Made by a program: the position numbers and the translations under genes. From positions 1 through 37,337 of the forward strand of contig SVRU01000021.1 in assembly GCA_015064665.1 (NCBI GenBank): a stretch of 37,337 bases of DNA, given 5' to 3'. Of the stretch, positions 1 through 9,131 are shown piece by piece; position 1 is the stretch's first letter; the number at the start of each line of letters is the position of its first letter. The notes beneath the pieces were generated by a model, which saw only the letters and a program-made list of their open reading frames with translations, did not search any database and was not told the origin of the DNA. This DNA is from Oscillospiraceae bacterium. GTDB taxonomy: Bacteria; Bacillota_A; Clostridia; Oscillospirales; CAG-272.

Positions 1-595
1 TTAACACGGCGGCATGGGCACGGTTGCTCCCAACCCTTATTACACCGATGCTATTGCTGCCGAGTGTATGGAGAAAATATTCCTTCCCACGATTGATGCT
101 ATGAATAAAGAGGGAAGAACCTTTAAGGGCTGTCTTTATTTCGGACTTATGCTTACTCCCGACGGACCTAAGGTTATAGAATACAACTGCCGTTTCGGCG
201 ACCCTGAAACGCAGGTGGTTCTTCCGCTTCTTGAAAGCGACCTCTATACAGTAATGAGAGCTACCACTGACGCAAGACTTGCCGACTGTGACGTGAAATT
301 CGCCGATAAGAGCGCGTGCTGCGTAATTATGGCGTCAAAGGGATATCCCGAAAAGTATGAAAGCGGTGCTGAAATTAAGATTTCGGACGAGGTGAAGGAT
401 TCGGTATTCGTTGCGGGTGCAAAGCTTGACGGAGCCAAGCTCGTAACGGCGGGCGGACGCGTTCTTGGCGTGACCGCTGTTGAAAACACCCTTGGCGAAG
501 CTATCGCGTCGGCATACAAAAAGGTGGAAAAGGTTAGCTTTTCCACGGCATATTACCGCTCTGACATCGGTGCGCGTGCAATGAAAGCAAAGTGA
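1..595 (+). CDS. purD: Phosphoribosylamine-glycine ligase, 3' part only (window edge)
   Basis: GARS joins glycine to 5-phosphoribosylamine with ATP in the second step of cytoplasmic purine synthesis. About 195 C-terminal residues of a roughly 420-residue protein are present. The ATP-grasp signature GDPETQVVLPLL and the upstream GGMGT...P segment are clearly visible, followed by the small C-terminal domain ending ARAMKAK. The ATG at 14 is an internal methionine, not the true start. At the extreme left edge the expected N-T-G-G-M-G reads as AAC AC GGC GGC ATG, so one base appears to be missing near position 7, and an in-frame TAA results at 2-4. This may be a terminal sequencing error. purL follows 10 bases after the stop, as in a pur operon. 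Confidence 0.93.
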
Positions 596-605
596 GGAGA
601 AAATA

Positions 606-3600
606 ATGGTATATCGCATATACGTTGAAAAAAAGACGGGTCTTGATAACGAGGCTCAGGCTTTAAAAAATGAAATATCCGCATTTCTCGGTATAACGAG
701 CGTTGAAAGAGTAAGAATACTCAACCGCTATGATGCCGAAAATATAACTAAGGAGCTTTTTGATTACGCCATCGGCACGGTTTTCTCAGAGCCACAGCTT
801 GACGACGTTTATACCGAGGTTGAAAACGACGGAGCAAAGGTTTTTGCAACCGAGTATCTTCCCGGTCAGTTTGACCAGCGCGCAGATTCTGCGGCTCAGT
901 GTATTCAGCTTATATCCCAGGGCGATAAGCCGAGCGTTGCAAGCGCAAAGGTATATATGCTCTACGGAAAAATCTCAAATGAAGAGCTTGACAGAATCAA
1001 AAAGCACGTAATAAATCCCGTTGAAGCAAGAGAAGCAAGCCTTGAAGCGAAGAAGACCATAAAGATCGAATATACGATTCCCGAAAGCGTCAAAACTCTT
1101 GGCGGATTTATTGATCTTGACGAGGCGGGACTTGCAAAGTTTATCTCGGATATGGGTCTTGCAATGGACCTTGACGATATCAAATTCTGTCAGAGCTACT
1201 TCGTAAGCGAAAAGCGAGACCCCACTATCACCGAAATCAAGATGATAGACACCTATTGGTCTGACCACTGCCGTCATACCACCTTCTTGACTACCGTTGA
1301 CAGCGTTCGTTTTGAGGACGAGCTTCTTGAGGCGGCATATAAGGATTATATTTCGGCAAGAGAATTCCTCGGCAGAACGAAGCCCATGAATCTTATGGAT
1401 ATCGGTACTATCGCGGCAAAGTGCCTCAAAAAGCTCGGAAAGCTTGATAAGCTTGACGAATCCGAGGAAATTAACGCATGTACCGTTAAAATCGAGGTTG
1501 ACGTTGACGGAGTGCGCGAGCCCTGGCTTCTTCTATTCAAAAACGAGACCCACAACCATCCCACCGAAATCGAGCCCTTCGGCGGTGCTGCTACCTGTAT
1601 CGGCGGCGCTATCCGCGATCCCCTTTCGGGCCGTTCCTACGTTTACGGAGCAATGCGCCTTACAGGCGCGGCAGATCCCTTAAAGCCTATCGAAGAAACC
1701 CTTGCCGGCAAGCTTCCTCAGCGTAAGATAGTAACTACAGCGGCTGCGGGATATTCCTCTTACGGTAACCAGATAGGACTTGCAACGGGTATAGTAGATG
1801 AAATCTATCACGACGGCTATGCCGCAAAGCATATGGAGGTTGGAGCCGTTATTGCGGCAGCACCTGCAGAAAACGTTCGCCGCGAGGTTCCTGAGGACGG
1901 CGACCTTGTGGTTCTCCTTGGCGGAAGAACCGGACGTGACGGATGCGGCGGTGCAACAGGCTCGTCTAAATCCCACAACCTTAAGTCGCTTGAAAGCTGC
2001 GGCGCTGAGGTTCAGAAGGGTAACGCCCCCGAGGAAAGAAAGATTCAGCGTCTTTTCAGAAATCCCGAGGTTTCAAGAATGATAAAGCGTTGTAACGACT
2101 TCGGTGCAGGCGGCGTTTCTGTTGCGATAGGCGAGCTTGCAGACGGTCTTGATATTGACCTTAACGCAGTTCCTAAAAAATACGACGGCCTTGACGGCAC
2201 AGAGCTTGCAATAAGCGAATCGCAGGAGAGAATGGCGTGCGTTATTGAGGCGCATAACAAGGATGCATTCCTCGCTCTTGCAAATGAAGAAAACCTTGAA
2301 GCAACCGTCGTTGCAAAAGTAAAAGCCGACCCCAGACTTACAATGACCTGGAACGGCAAAACCATCGTAGACATCAGCCGCGAGTTCCTTAACTCAAACG
2401 GAGCTGAAAAGCATATAAATATAGAAGCACCCAAGATTATCGATTACAAAAAGCAGCTTCCCGCATGCTTCAAGTGCGGAATGAAGGCGGTTGCCACCGA
2501 CCTTAATACCTGCTCGAAGCGCGGACTTTCCGAGCGCTTTGACAGTACTATCGGCGCGGGCACGGTGCTTATGCCCTTTGGCGGTAAGTATCAGCGCACG
2601 CCCATTCAGGCAATGGTGCAGAAGATTTCGGTTGAGAAAAAGCATACCGACCTCGCATCATTTATGTCCTGGGGCTATAACCCCGACGTGTCCTCAAAGA
2701 GCCCCTATCACGGCGCGTATCTTGCGGTCGTTGAGTCGGCGTCAAAGCTCGTTGCGACGGGTGCGGAATTTAAGGACGTATATCTCACCTTCCAGGAATA
2801 TTTTGAAAAGCCTATGAAGGATCCTAAGAGATGGGGCAAACCCCTTGCGGCACTTCTCGGCGCGTTCAAGGCTCAGATGGAGCTTGGAATTGCGGCTATC
2901 GGCGGCAAGGACTCGATGAGCGGTACTTTTGAAAAGCTTGACGTGCCCCCGACTCTTATCTCCTTCGCGGTAACAACCGACAAGGTCGATTCGGTAATTT
3001 CTCCCGAATTCAAGAAGACGGACTCTAAGGTCGTAATAATGAAGCCGAAATACGATAAGAACGGTCTTCCCACCGCAGACTCGCTTCTCAAGCTTTACTC
3101 TGACGTTACCGCTCTTATGAGAGAGGGTAAGGTTCTTGCAGCCTATACGCTCACCGTCGGCGGCGTTGCCGAGGCGGTTATGAAGATGGCTATGGGTAAC
3201 GGCTACGGATTTGAATTTGATTCAAAGCTTTCGCTCGAGGATATATTCGGCTATTCCTACGGCTCGTTTATTCTTGAGCTTAGTGACGGCACGAAGGTCG
3301 GCGAGTCTGTCGGCTTTGTCACCGAAAAGGCCGACTTCGTATACGGTGATATGAACGTATCCGCAATTGAATTGAATAAGGCATATGAGGATAAGCTTGA
3401 GTCGGTTTACTCCTGCAATATCAAGACGCGTGAGGATAAGCCCGAAACCGTATCCTTTGAGGCAAAGGTGCGCAAAGCGCCTGCTGTTAAGGTTGCATCA
3501 CCCAAGGTGCTTATTCCCGTATTCCCCGGCACAAACTGCGAATACGACTCGGCTAAGGCTGTCCGCGACGCAGGTGCCGACCCCGAAATATTCGTTATAA

Positions 3601-4295
3601 ACAACCTTACGGCTGACGGAGTAAAGAGAAGCGCCGAAACCTTTGCAAAGAAGATTGCATCTTCTCAGGCTATCTTTGTTCCCGGCGGCTTCTCCGGCGG
3701 TGACGAGCCCGACGGCTCGGGTAAGTTTATTACCGCATTCTTCCGCGGCGAAGCGGTTAAGGCGGCTGTTTCCGACCTTCTTGATAAGCGCGACGGACTT
3801 ATGTGCGGTATCTGTAACGGATTCCAGGCTCTTATAAAGCTCGGTCTTCTTCCCTTTGGCAAGATAATCGACACCGACGAGTCCTGCCCGACTCTTACCT
3901 TTAATAATATAGCGCGCCACCAGTCGAAGATAGTAAGAACGAGAATTGCATCAAATATGTCGCCCTGGCTTGCAGAGTGCAACGTAGGTGACGTATATAA
4001 CGTTCCGATCTCCCACGGAGAAGGTAAATTCCTCGCAACCGACGAGATGATTAAAAAGCTCGTTGAGGGCGGTCAGGTAGCAACTCAGTACGTCAACCTT
4101 GACGGTGAGGCAACCTATGAGATCGACTACAACCCCAACGGCTCGGCTCTCGCAATCGAGGGTATCACCTCTCCCGACGGACGCGTATTCGGTAAGATGG
4201 GTCACTCCGAGAGAGTCGGCGCAGGTCTTTACCGTAACGTTATCGGCGATTACGATATCAAGATGTTTAAGTCGATGGTAAAATATTTTAAATAA
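606..4295 (+). CDS. purL: Phosphoribosylformylglycinamidine synthase, single-chain Clostridium type
   Basis: This enzyme converts FGAR, glutamine and ATP to FGAM in purine synthesis. It is a 1229-residue fusion of an N-terminal PurS-like region, two AIRS-like halves and a C-terminal class I glutamine amidotransferase. Visible signatures include THNHPTEIEPFGGAATCIGG (about residues 312-331), SDHCRHTTF earlier, the glutaminase nucleophile Cys in MCGICNGFQAL, the FVPGGFSGGDE loop and the ISHGEGKF histidine. Its length and organisation match the Clostridium/Lactobacillus clade rather than the separate PurS/PurL/PurQ system. GGAG sits just before the ATG at 606. It lies 10 bases downstream of purD, so the two are probably co-transcribed. 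Confidence 0.97.
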   Translation: MVYRIYVEKKTGLDNEAQALKNEISAFLGITSVERVRILNRYDAENITKELFDYAIGTVFSEPQLDDVYTEVENDGAKVFATEYLPGQFDQRADSAAQCIQLISQGDKPSVASAKVYMLYGKISNEELDRIKKHVINPVEAREASLEAKKTIKIEYTIPESVKTLGGFIDLDEAGLAKFISDMGLAMDLDDIKFCQSYFVSEKRDPTITEIKMIDTYWSDHCRHTTFLTTVDSVRFEDELLEAAYKDYISAREFLGRTKPMNLMDIGTIAAKCLKKLGKLDKLDESEEINACTVKIEVDVDGVREPWLLLFKNETHNHPTEIEPFGGAATCIGGAIRDPLSGRSYVYGAMRLTGAADPLKPIEETLAGKLPQRKIVTTAAAGYSSYGNQIGLATGIVDEIYHDGYAAKHMEVGAVIAAAPAENVRREVPEDGDLVVLLGGRTGRDGCGGATGSSKSHNLKSLESCGAEVQKGNAPEERKIQRLFRNPEVSRMIKRCNDFGAGGVSVAIGELADGLDIDLNAVPKKYDGLDGTELAISESQERMACVIEAHNKDAFLALANEENLEATVVAKVKADPRLTMTWNGKTIVDISREFLNSNGAEKHINIEAPKIIDYKKQLPACFKCGMKAVATDLNTCSKRGLSERFDSTIGAGTVLMPFGGKYQRTPIQAMVQKISVEKKHTDLASFMSWGYNPDVSSKSPYHGAYLAVVESASKLVATGAEFKDVYLTFQEYFEKPMKDPKRWGKPLAALLGAFKAQMELGIAAIGGKDSMSGTFEKLDVPPTLISFAVTTDKVDSVISPEFKKTDSKVVIMKPKYDKNGLPTADSLLKLYSDVTALMREGKVLAAYTLTVGGVAEAVMKMAMGNGYGFEFDSKLSLEDIFGYSYGSFILELSDGTKVGESVGFVTEKADFVYGDMNVSAIELNKAYEDKLESVYSCNIKTREDKPETVSFEAKVRKAPAVKVASPKVLIPVFPGTNCEYDSAKAVRDAGADPEIFVINNLTADGVKRSAETFAKKIASSQAIFVPGGFSGGDEPDGSGKFITAFFRGEAVKAAVSDLLDKRDGLMCGICNGFQALIKLGLLPFGKIIDTDESCPTLTFNNIARHQSKIVRTRIASNMSPWLAECNVGDVYNVPISHGEGKFLATDEMIKKLVEGGQVATQYVNLDGEATYEIDYNPNGSALAIEGITSPDGRVFGKMGHSERVGAGLYRNVIGDYDIKMFKSMVKYFK

Positions 4296-4298
4296 ACA

Positions 4299-4334
4299 AA
4301 TAACGCGAAGAGACGTACGGCTCTTCGCGTTATT
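4299..4334 (+). terminator. Strong hairpin after purL, no clear U-tract
   Basis: A perfect 14-bp inverted repeat (AATAACGCGAAGAG, 8-base loop, then its complement) starts 3 bases after the purL stop. Downstream on the plus strand comes AAAAAGG rather than a T-run, so intrinsic termination would have to use the TTATT at the stem end. On the minus strand the hairpin is followed by a T-rich tract, but there is no minus-strand gene here. It may be a weak terminator or an mRNA 3'-end stabiliser. Confidence 0.55.
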
Positions 4335-4348
4335 AAAAAGGCTAAAAT

Positions 4349-5104
4349 ATGAAAATTACTTTTCTTGGAACGGGCGCGGCAGCTCTTCAGAAAAACAGAG
4401 ATTATACGGCGACGGCAATCGAAGTCGGAGATTCTGTTTATCTTGTCGATGCTGGCGCAAGTGTCTTTTCAAAAATGCAGAATTTCGGTATTGACCCCCA
4501 AAGGCTGAGAGCCGTATTTGTAACTCATGCTCACTACGACCACGTTGCGGGACTTCCTATGCTGGTTGACATTTTCAGCTGGTCAAAGAGCTATGGCAAT
4601 ATTCCGATTTCTTATTATCTGCCCGAGGAGCGAAGCATCAGCTCTCTTGTCGGGTTTGTTGATTCAATGGGCGCGAGCGCCTCTGTTCACGGAGATTTTA
4701 ACGTCTATCGTCAGGGGCTTGTCTATGAGGACGAAAACATAAAGCTCCTTGCAATACCGACCGAGCATATCAAAAATGATGACGGAAGCAACGCATCTTA
4801 CGCATTTGCGCTTTATGCGGAGCAAAAGTGTATTCTGTTTTCGGGGGATTTGTCGAGAGAGCTTGACACCGAGAGAATATTTGATTTTATTAAGGAAGAG
4901 AAAATCAATCTGTTTATCTCTGAGCTTGCTCATTTTTCACCGAGCCGCCTTATAGAAAAAATAGCCGAGAATATACCTCAGCGCGTATATTTTAATCATA
5001 TCGCGGAATCCGAAAAGCTTCTTTCGGAGATTGATGAGCTGAAAAAAAGCGAATGCGCGATTGAAATATGCGCAGCGCATGACGGTATGACCTTGGAGGT
5101 GTAG
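4349..5104 (+). CDS. Metallo-beta-lactamase-fold hydrolase (RNase Z-like), copy 1
   Basis: This 251-residue protein is of the metallo-beta-lactamase/RNase Z-like fold. It starts with the fold's TFLGTGAA strand. The metal-binding motif HAHYDH is at residues 60-65 (H60, H62, D64, H65), followed by the likely third-site His in PTEHIK, the bridging Asp in FSGDLS and a late FNHI histidine. Such proteins bind two zinc or iron ions and hydrolyse phosphodiester or related bonds. The true substrate cannot be told from sequence. AAGG lies 8 bases before the ATG. The next gene begins 1 base after its stop and encodes a clear paralogue. Confidence 0.85.
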   Translation: MKITFLGTGAAALQKNRDYTATAIEVGDSVYLVDAGASVFSKMQNFGIDPQRLRAVFVTHAHYDHVAGLPMLVDIFSWSKSYGNIPISYYLPEERSISSLVGFVDSMGASASVHGDFNVYRQGLVYEDENIKLLAIPTEHIKNDDGSNASYAFALYAEQKCILFSGDLSRELDTERIFDFIKEEKINLFISELAHFSPSRLIEKIAENIPQRVYFNHIAESEKLLSEIDELKKSECAIEICAAHDGMTLEV

Positions 5105-5105
5105 T

Positions 5106-5858
5106 ATGAGGATTAAGTTTTTTGGTACTGCGGCAGGTGTTCCGTCCGTCGGCAGAGAATGCACCTCGGTTATGCTTGAGGTTAACGGTGACATATATCT
5201 CATTGACACGGGCGCATCGGTTACGCACAAGATGTGCGACGCCGATATATCGGTCGATAAAATAAAGGCGGTATTCTTTACTCATTATCACCTTGACCAT
5301 ATGTACGGTCTTTCCGATATTTTGAGGGTTGTTAATAAAAGAAAAGAATGTTCGCTCCCGACGGATTATTACTTTACTGAAAAGGGTGTTATAGACGCGT
5401 GGAAAAAATATTTTACGGAAGCCGTCGGCAAAATAAACGAGAGCCTTAACGTCTTTCATCTTTACGAGTCGGGCGTCATTTTCAACGACGAAAATATAAA
5501 GGTTACGGCAATCCCAAACGCGCATCTCAAAAAGTACAATAGACCTTCCTACTCATTCATAGTAGAGACGGATGGGAAAAGGCTTGTCTTTTCGGGCGAC
5601 CTTTCCCAAGAGCTTTCAAAGGATGACTTCCCGAGGATAGCAAAGGAACAGATGCTTGATCTTTTTGTTCTTGAATATGCGCATTTTGATATAGAAGATA
5701 TGCTCCCCCATCTTGAAGAAAGCAAAACGAAGCATCTGGTCTTTAATCATATAAGCAGACCGCAGGAAAAGCTGCCGCTTATAGAAGCGCTTTCGAAATC
5801 GGGAAGATTTTCGTTTTCCGTAAACGCAGCATACGACGGCTATGAAGTCGAGCTTTAA
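5106..5858 (+). CDS. Metallo-beta-lactamase-fold hydrolase (RNase Z-like), copy 2
   Basis: This is a 250-residue paralogue of the preceding gene, with motif positions conserved to the residue (HYHLDH at 60-65). It shares the FFGTAAG opening, the PNAHLK histidine, the FSGDLSQEL aspartate and a FNHI motif. The ribosome-binding site GGAGG (about 5095-5099) lies inside the 3' end of copy 1, so the two are translationally close. The tandem arrangement points to a local duplication followed by strong divergence. Both keep all metal ligands, so both are probably active. The substrate is unknown; cyclic nucleotides, phosphonate intermediates and tRNA 3' ends are possible for the fold. Confidence 0.85.
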   Translation: MRIKFFGTAAGVPSVGRECTSVMLEVNGDIYLIDTGASVTHKMCDADISVDKIKAVFFTHYHLDHMYGLSDILRVVNKRKECSLPTDYYFTEKGVIDAWKKYFTEAVGKINESLNVFHLYESGVIFNDENIKVTAIPNAHLKKYNRPSYSFIVETDGKRLVFSGDLSQELSKDDFPRIAKEQMLDLFVLEYAHFDIEDMLPHLEESKTKHLVFNHISRPQEKLPLIEALSKSGRFSFSVNAAYDGYEVEL

Positions 5859-5879
5859 ATTTGAAAGGAATGATGGGAA

Positions 5880-7007
5880 ATGTTTGAAAATGTAAAAAAA
5901 CTGCTTGATGCAGGTATTGATATGGGAATCCCTGCCGTTCAGGTCAGTGTTTTCCATAAGGGAAAAGAGGTTTTTGCCGAGTATCGCGGAGTATTTAACG
6001 AGGAGGGCACAAGCCTTTCGGGCAACGAGCTTTACAATATTTATTCCTGTTCTAAATTTATCACCTGCACCGCGGCTTTGATGCTTTATGAAAAGGGCAA
6101 ATTCTCTCTTGACGACGAGATAGCCGAGTATATTTCCGCATTCGGCGATATGACGGTCAAAAAGGAGAGCGGAATATATAAAGCGGAGAAGAGAATTACT
6201 ATCCGTCAGCTTTTCACGATGACCTCGGGTATGAATTACGATTGCGGCTCGGAGTATATCAAGGAGGGCAGAGCCGTGACCGAGGGCAGATGTCCCACGG
6301 TTGAGATGATGAAATATATCGCAAAAATCCCCCTTGAATTTGAGCCCGGCACGACCTGGAGATACAGCCTTTCCCACGACGTTATTGCCGCGCTCGTCGA
6401 GGTTGTCAGCGGTGAGAAATTCGGAGATTTTGTAAAGAAGAATATCTTTGACCCGCTCGGAATGTGTGACACGACCTATAATCTTCCCGACGAAAAGCTC
6501 TCTCTTCTCCCGGCTCAGTATACGTATAGCTCCAAGGAGCAAAAATATACGAATATCGGTCCGAAAATACATATTTACAAATTCGGCTCGGAGTATGAAA
6601 GCGGCGGCGCGGGAGCCGTATCAACCGTTGCGGATTATATGAAATTCCTCGAAGGAATGCGCACGGGTAGGCTCTTAAAGGAAGAAACGATAGCTCTTAT
6701 GAAGCAAAATCACCTCACCGAAGAGCAGAGAAAGACCTGCTGGGCATCAAACGGCTACGGCTACGGACTCGGTGTAAGAGCGCCTATGGGTGACGGACGC
6801 CGCACCGACTATGGCTGGGGCGGCGCGGCAGGCGCGTTCGCGGCTGTCGACCCCGAGCACGATATAACCCTCTACTATTCACAGCACGTAATTTCGTCAA
6901 AATTCGCCTCACTCCGCAAGGACTATATCGAAGCGGCAAAGCTCGACCTCGGATACGGTGCCTTTGTCGAGGATATGTGGAACGGTCAGGGCAAAGCCCT
7001 CGCCTGA
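5880..7007 (+). CDS. Beta-lactamase-related serine hydrolase (class C/EstB-like)
   Basis: This 375-residue protein is of the beta-lactamase/transpeptidase-like superfamily (Pfam Beta-lactamase). The SxxK catalytic motif is SCSK at residues 56-59. A Tyr-x-Ser element is seen in WRYSLSHD, and a glycine-rich GWGGAAGAF near the C-terminus takes the place of the KTG/HxG strand. No signal peptide is visible, so the protein is probably cytoplasmic and more likely an esterase or peptidase than an antibiotic-destroying enzyme. It starts 21 bases after the second MBL gene, behind GAAAGGA, and likely belongs to the same transcript. Confidence 0.85.
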   Translation: MFENVKKLLDAGIDMGIPAVQVSVFHKGKEVFAEYRGVFNEEGTSLSGNELYNIYSCSKFITCTAALMLYEKGKFSLDDEIAEYISAFGDMTVKKESGIYKAEKRITIRQLFTMTSGMNYDCGSEYIKEGRAVTEGRCPTVEMMKYIAKIPLEFEPGTTWRYSLSHDVIAALVEVVSGEKFGDFVKKNIFDPLGMCDTTYNLPDEKLSLLPAQYTYSSKEQKYTNIGPKIHIYKFGSEYESGGAGAVSTVADYMKFLEGMRTGRLLKEETIALMKQNHLTEEQRKTCWASNGYGYGLGVRAPMGDGRRTDYGWGGAAGAFAAVDPEHDITLYYSQHVISSKFASLRKDYIEAAKLDLGYGAFVEDMWNGQGKALA

Positions 7008-7023
7008 TAATATTTATAAAATC

Positions 7024-7068
7024 AAAAATCACCGTGACAGGCTTGATGTGCCGATTACGGTGATTTTT
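7024..7068 (+). terminator. Rho-independent terminator after the serine hydrolase
   Basis: AAAAATCACCGT and ACGGTGATTTTT form a perfect 12-bp stem around a 21-base loop. The T-run that ends the stem is followed by GTTTGG. It closes the MBL/serine-hydrolase transcript. The A-run on the other arm could also stop minus-strand transcription arriving from the AT-rich island. Confidence 0.85.
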
Positions 7069-7152
7069 GTTTGGTAAATAATGTTTTTAGCAATTGCCCG
7101 TGGTATGTTTGATTGAATTATTCTGCTGTTTTGATATGATATTTTTCAAATT

Positions 7153-7704
7153 TTAATTAACAAAAGTAGGCGATATGTTCAAGCATTTGCACAATTTAAT
7201 GGCTTTGCGAAGAGAAATAACATCGCTTATCTCAAAAAAATCATTATAGTCCTTAGTTTTTAAAGATGTACCAACAATTTCCGCCTTTTCTTTCTTTAGT
7301 ATTTCGCAATTACTGAATACAAGAGAAATATTTGTCATGTGATTACTTTCGGGTTCCACATGGCAAAAAAAATGAAATATAAACACAAAGAAAGAATATA
7401 TTTTACCTTTTTTGACCAAGACTTTTTTTATATCTTTATGTTTTATTCTAAAAACTATATTCTTACCACGGTACTTTGTTAAAGATGATTCATCAATAAC
7501 ATATCTTGCGCTGAAAAAAATCCTTACTAACACAAATATACCGACAACTACTGAATTAAATACCAATACTGTACCTAACAACATGGAATCATAATCCGTC
7601 ATAAAAATTAAAATATCAAAGGGCAAAAAAAGCAAAAATCCAACTAGCAAAAAGTGTGTATGATAATTATCCAACGGCTTAATAATTTGTTTTTTGCTTC
7701 TCAT
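7153..7704 (-). CDS. Unknown membrane protein, two N-terminal helices, AT-rich
   Basis: I do not recognise this 183-residue protein. Two hydrophobic helices are visible (about residues 18-36 and 41-63), then a basic soluble domain beginning RYVIDESSLTKYRGK. That layout, two helices followed by a beta-strand-rich module, resembles small bacterial PH-like membrane proteins, but this is an inference. The DNA is visibly more AT-rich and uses more A/T-ending codons than its flanks, suggesting recent acquisition. It lies 75 bases downstream of a Cys/His-rich gene on the same strand, so the two could form a pair. Confidence 0.6.
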   Translation of the reverse strand: MRSKKQIIKPLDNYHTHFLLVGFLLFLPFDILIFMTDYDSMLLGTVLVFNSVVVGIFVLVRIFFSARYVIDESSLTKYRGKNIVFRIKHKDIKKVLVKKGKIYSFFVFIFHFFCHVEPESNHMTNISLVFSNCEILKKEKAEIVGTSLKTKDYNDFFEISDVISLRKAIKLCKCLNISPTFVN

Positions 7705-7779
7705 TTTACTATTCTCCTAATGTTTCGAGGATAGCTCGAACCTTTGTTTAATTTTACAATAAATACGGAATACAGATAA

Positions 7780-8022
7780 TTACTCAATTTCGACATCCCA
7801 TTCAAATAAGTGATTAAAATCATTATAACATGTTTCACATACCCAGTGATGCTCATCCTGTGTGCAATATCCAAATTGAAGATCATCCTCATGTTCACTA
7901 AATTTGTCCCAACAAAAATCGCAATGATCGTGATCATGATATCCACATGCTTTAAAAGCTTTTTTAAATAGTTTTACTCTAAACAAATAACTATCCTGAC
8001 CGTTTAATCTCCAATCATCCAT
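7780..8022 (-). CDS. Small Cys/His-rich protein, probable zinc-binding, unknown function
   Basis: This 80-residue protein begins MDDWRLNGQDSYLF and carries HDHDHCDFCWDKFS followed by GYCTQDEHHWVCETCYNDF. That gives two Cys-x2-Cys pairs, a further Cys and several histidines, enough for one or two structural zinc sites. I recall similar DDWRLxGQ...DHDHCxFC proteins as scattered hypothetical proteins in Firmicutes and Bacteroidetes, often in variable loci; no function is established that I know of. GAGGT precedes the ATG. The gene is AT-rich like its downstream neighbour and unlike the rest of the window. Confidence 0.75.
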   Translation of the reverse strand: MDDWRLNGQDSYLFRVKLFKKAFKACGYHDHDHCDFCWDKFSEHEDDLQFGYCTQDEHHWVCETCYNDFNHLFEWDVEIE

Positions 8023-8110
8023 AAATGATACCTCATTTTTCTATCCGAAAAACACAAATATGCAGTAACAGTTGCTTATAAAATATGCGTAAAAAGTTAC
8101 ACTTTGTTTG

Positions 8111-9004
8111 TTATATCAAAAGTGAACCTTGCGAGATACCGCGTTTTTTCATCGCGGCTATAATGCCGTCTATAATTTCGTTTTTGCTTTTGTTCCAATC
8201 GGGCGCGATAAGCATATCGCGCGGGCAATCGCCCGTTAATCTGTGAATTACCGTGTCGGGTGAAATGCTGCCGACGCATTCGGCACAGGTGTCGCAAAAC
8301 TCGTCGAGAGTGGGGGGCGTGTAAAGATTTTTTTCATACGTTTCGGCAAGGCGTGTGCCACGCATAACGTAAATTGAGTGTATTTTGATGCCCCATACGC
8401 CGAATGAGGAGATATATTTTGCGGTTGCTACCGCATCCGACTTATTCTCGCCCGGCAGACCTATTATCATATGAACTACCGTTGGAATACCGTATTTTTT
8501 AAGCAGTTCCACCGCTTTTTCAAAAACCGACCTCGGATATCCTCTGTTTATAAGTTTCGCTGTTTCGTCATTAGAAGTCTGAAGCCCTAGCTCCACCCAT
8601 ACGTCAAGTCGTTTTTTATACCCTGCAATAATCCTTACCTTTTCTTCGTCAAGGCAGTCGGGGCGTGTGCCGATAGCAAGGGCAACTATACGTCCGTCAA
8701 TAAGTGCCGCGTCGTATCTTTCTTTTAATATTTGCGGTGTGGCATAGGTGTTCGAAAAGTTTTGGAAATATGCAATGAATTTGTCGTCAGTCCTTGCTTT
8801 TTGAAGTGCAAATAATACCTGTTCTTTAATGGAATGAGTAGGGTCAATATGCTCACCAGCACCGCGCTCGCCGCAGTAAATGCAGCCACCCGTGCCGCAT
8901 TTTCCATCTCGGTTAGGACAGGAAAAGCCACCGTCAATACATATTTTTTTGAGCCTTTGCCCATATTTTTCTCTGAAATATCCGCTAAGGTTGTTGTAAA
9001 GCAT
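8111..9004 (-). CDS. Radical SAM protein, YhcC/TIGR01212 family
   Basis: This is a radical SAM enzyme of the YhcC (TIGR01212) family, whose substrate is not firmly established. The 4Fe-4S cluster cysteines form Cys-x7-Cys-x4-Cys-x2-Cys in GGFSCPNRDGKCG...CIYC, the family's characteristic long variant. Further family hallmarks are ALAIGTRPDCL, ELGLQTSND and HMIIGLPGE. I chose the ATG at 9004 (MLYNNLSGYF, 297 residues). An upstream in-frame TTG at 9013 lies only 3 bases from the AAAGGA box, too close to be used. A sigma-A like promoter is found just upstream. The gene is on the minus strand, 88 bases upstream of the AT-rich pair. Confidence 0.9.
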   Translation of the reverse strand: MLYNNLSGYFREKYGQRLKKICIDGGFSCPNRDGKCGTGGCIYCGERGAGEHIDPTHSIKEQVLFALQKARTDDKFIAYFQNFSNTYATPQILKERYDAALIDGRIVALAIGTRPDCLDEEKVRIIAGYKKRLDVWVELGLQTSNDETAKLINRGYPRSVFEKAVELLKKYGIPTVVHMIIGLPGENKSDAVATAKYISSFGVWGIKIHSIYVMRGTRLAETYEKNLYTPPTLDEFCDTCAECVGSISPDTVIHRLTGDCPRDMLIAPDWNKSKNEIIDGIIAAMKKRGISQGSLLI

Positions 9005-9041
9005 TATTTGCAAAAATCCTTTGGAATCTTCTTTTAATTCT

Positions 9042-9070
9042 AGTTTAACATATTTTTTTCGTTAATTCAA
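9042..9070 (-). promoter_or_regulatory. Promoter for the radical SAM gene
   Basis: Reading the minus strand, TTGAAT (9065-9070) is followed by a 17-base spacer and TAAACT (9042-9047), with TG one base before the -10 box (extended -10). It lies about 40 bases from the chosen start codon. Confidence 0.55.
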
Positions 9071-9131
9071 GTATATTTTGCCCGAAAGCGTGCAACATAG
9101 ATTCGAAATCTAGATGAAAGGATTTTGATTT

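Noticed and set aside
3498..3920. Long antisense reading frames within purL and other core genes.
   Set aside because: They are open-frame shadows caused by codon bias, with no ribosome-binding sites and no recognisable protein features.
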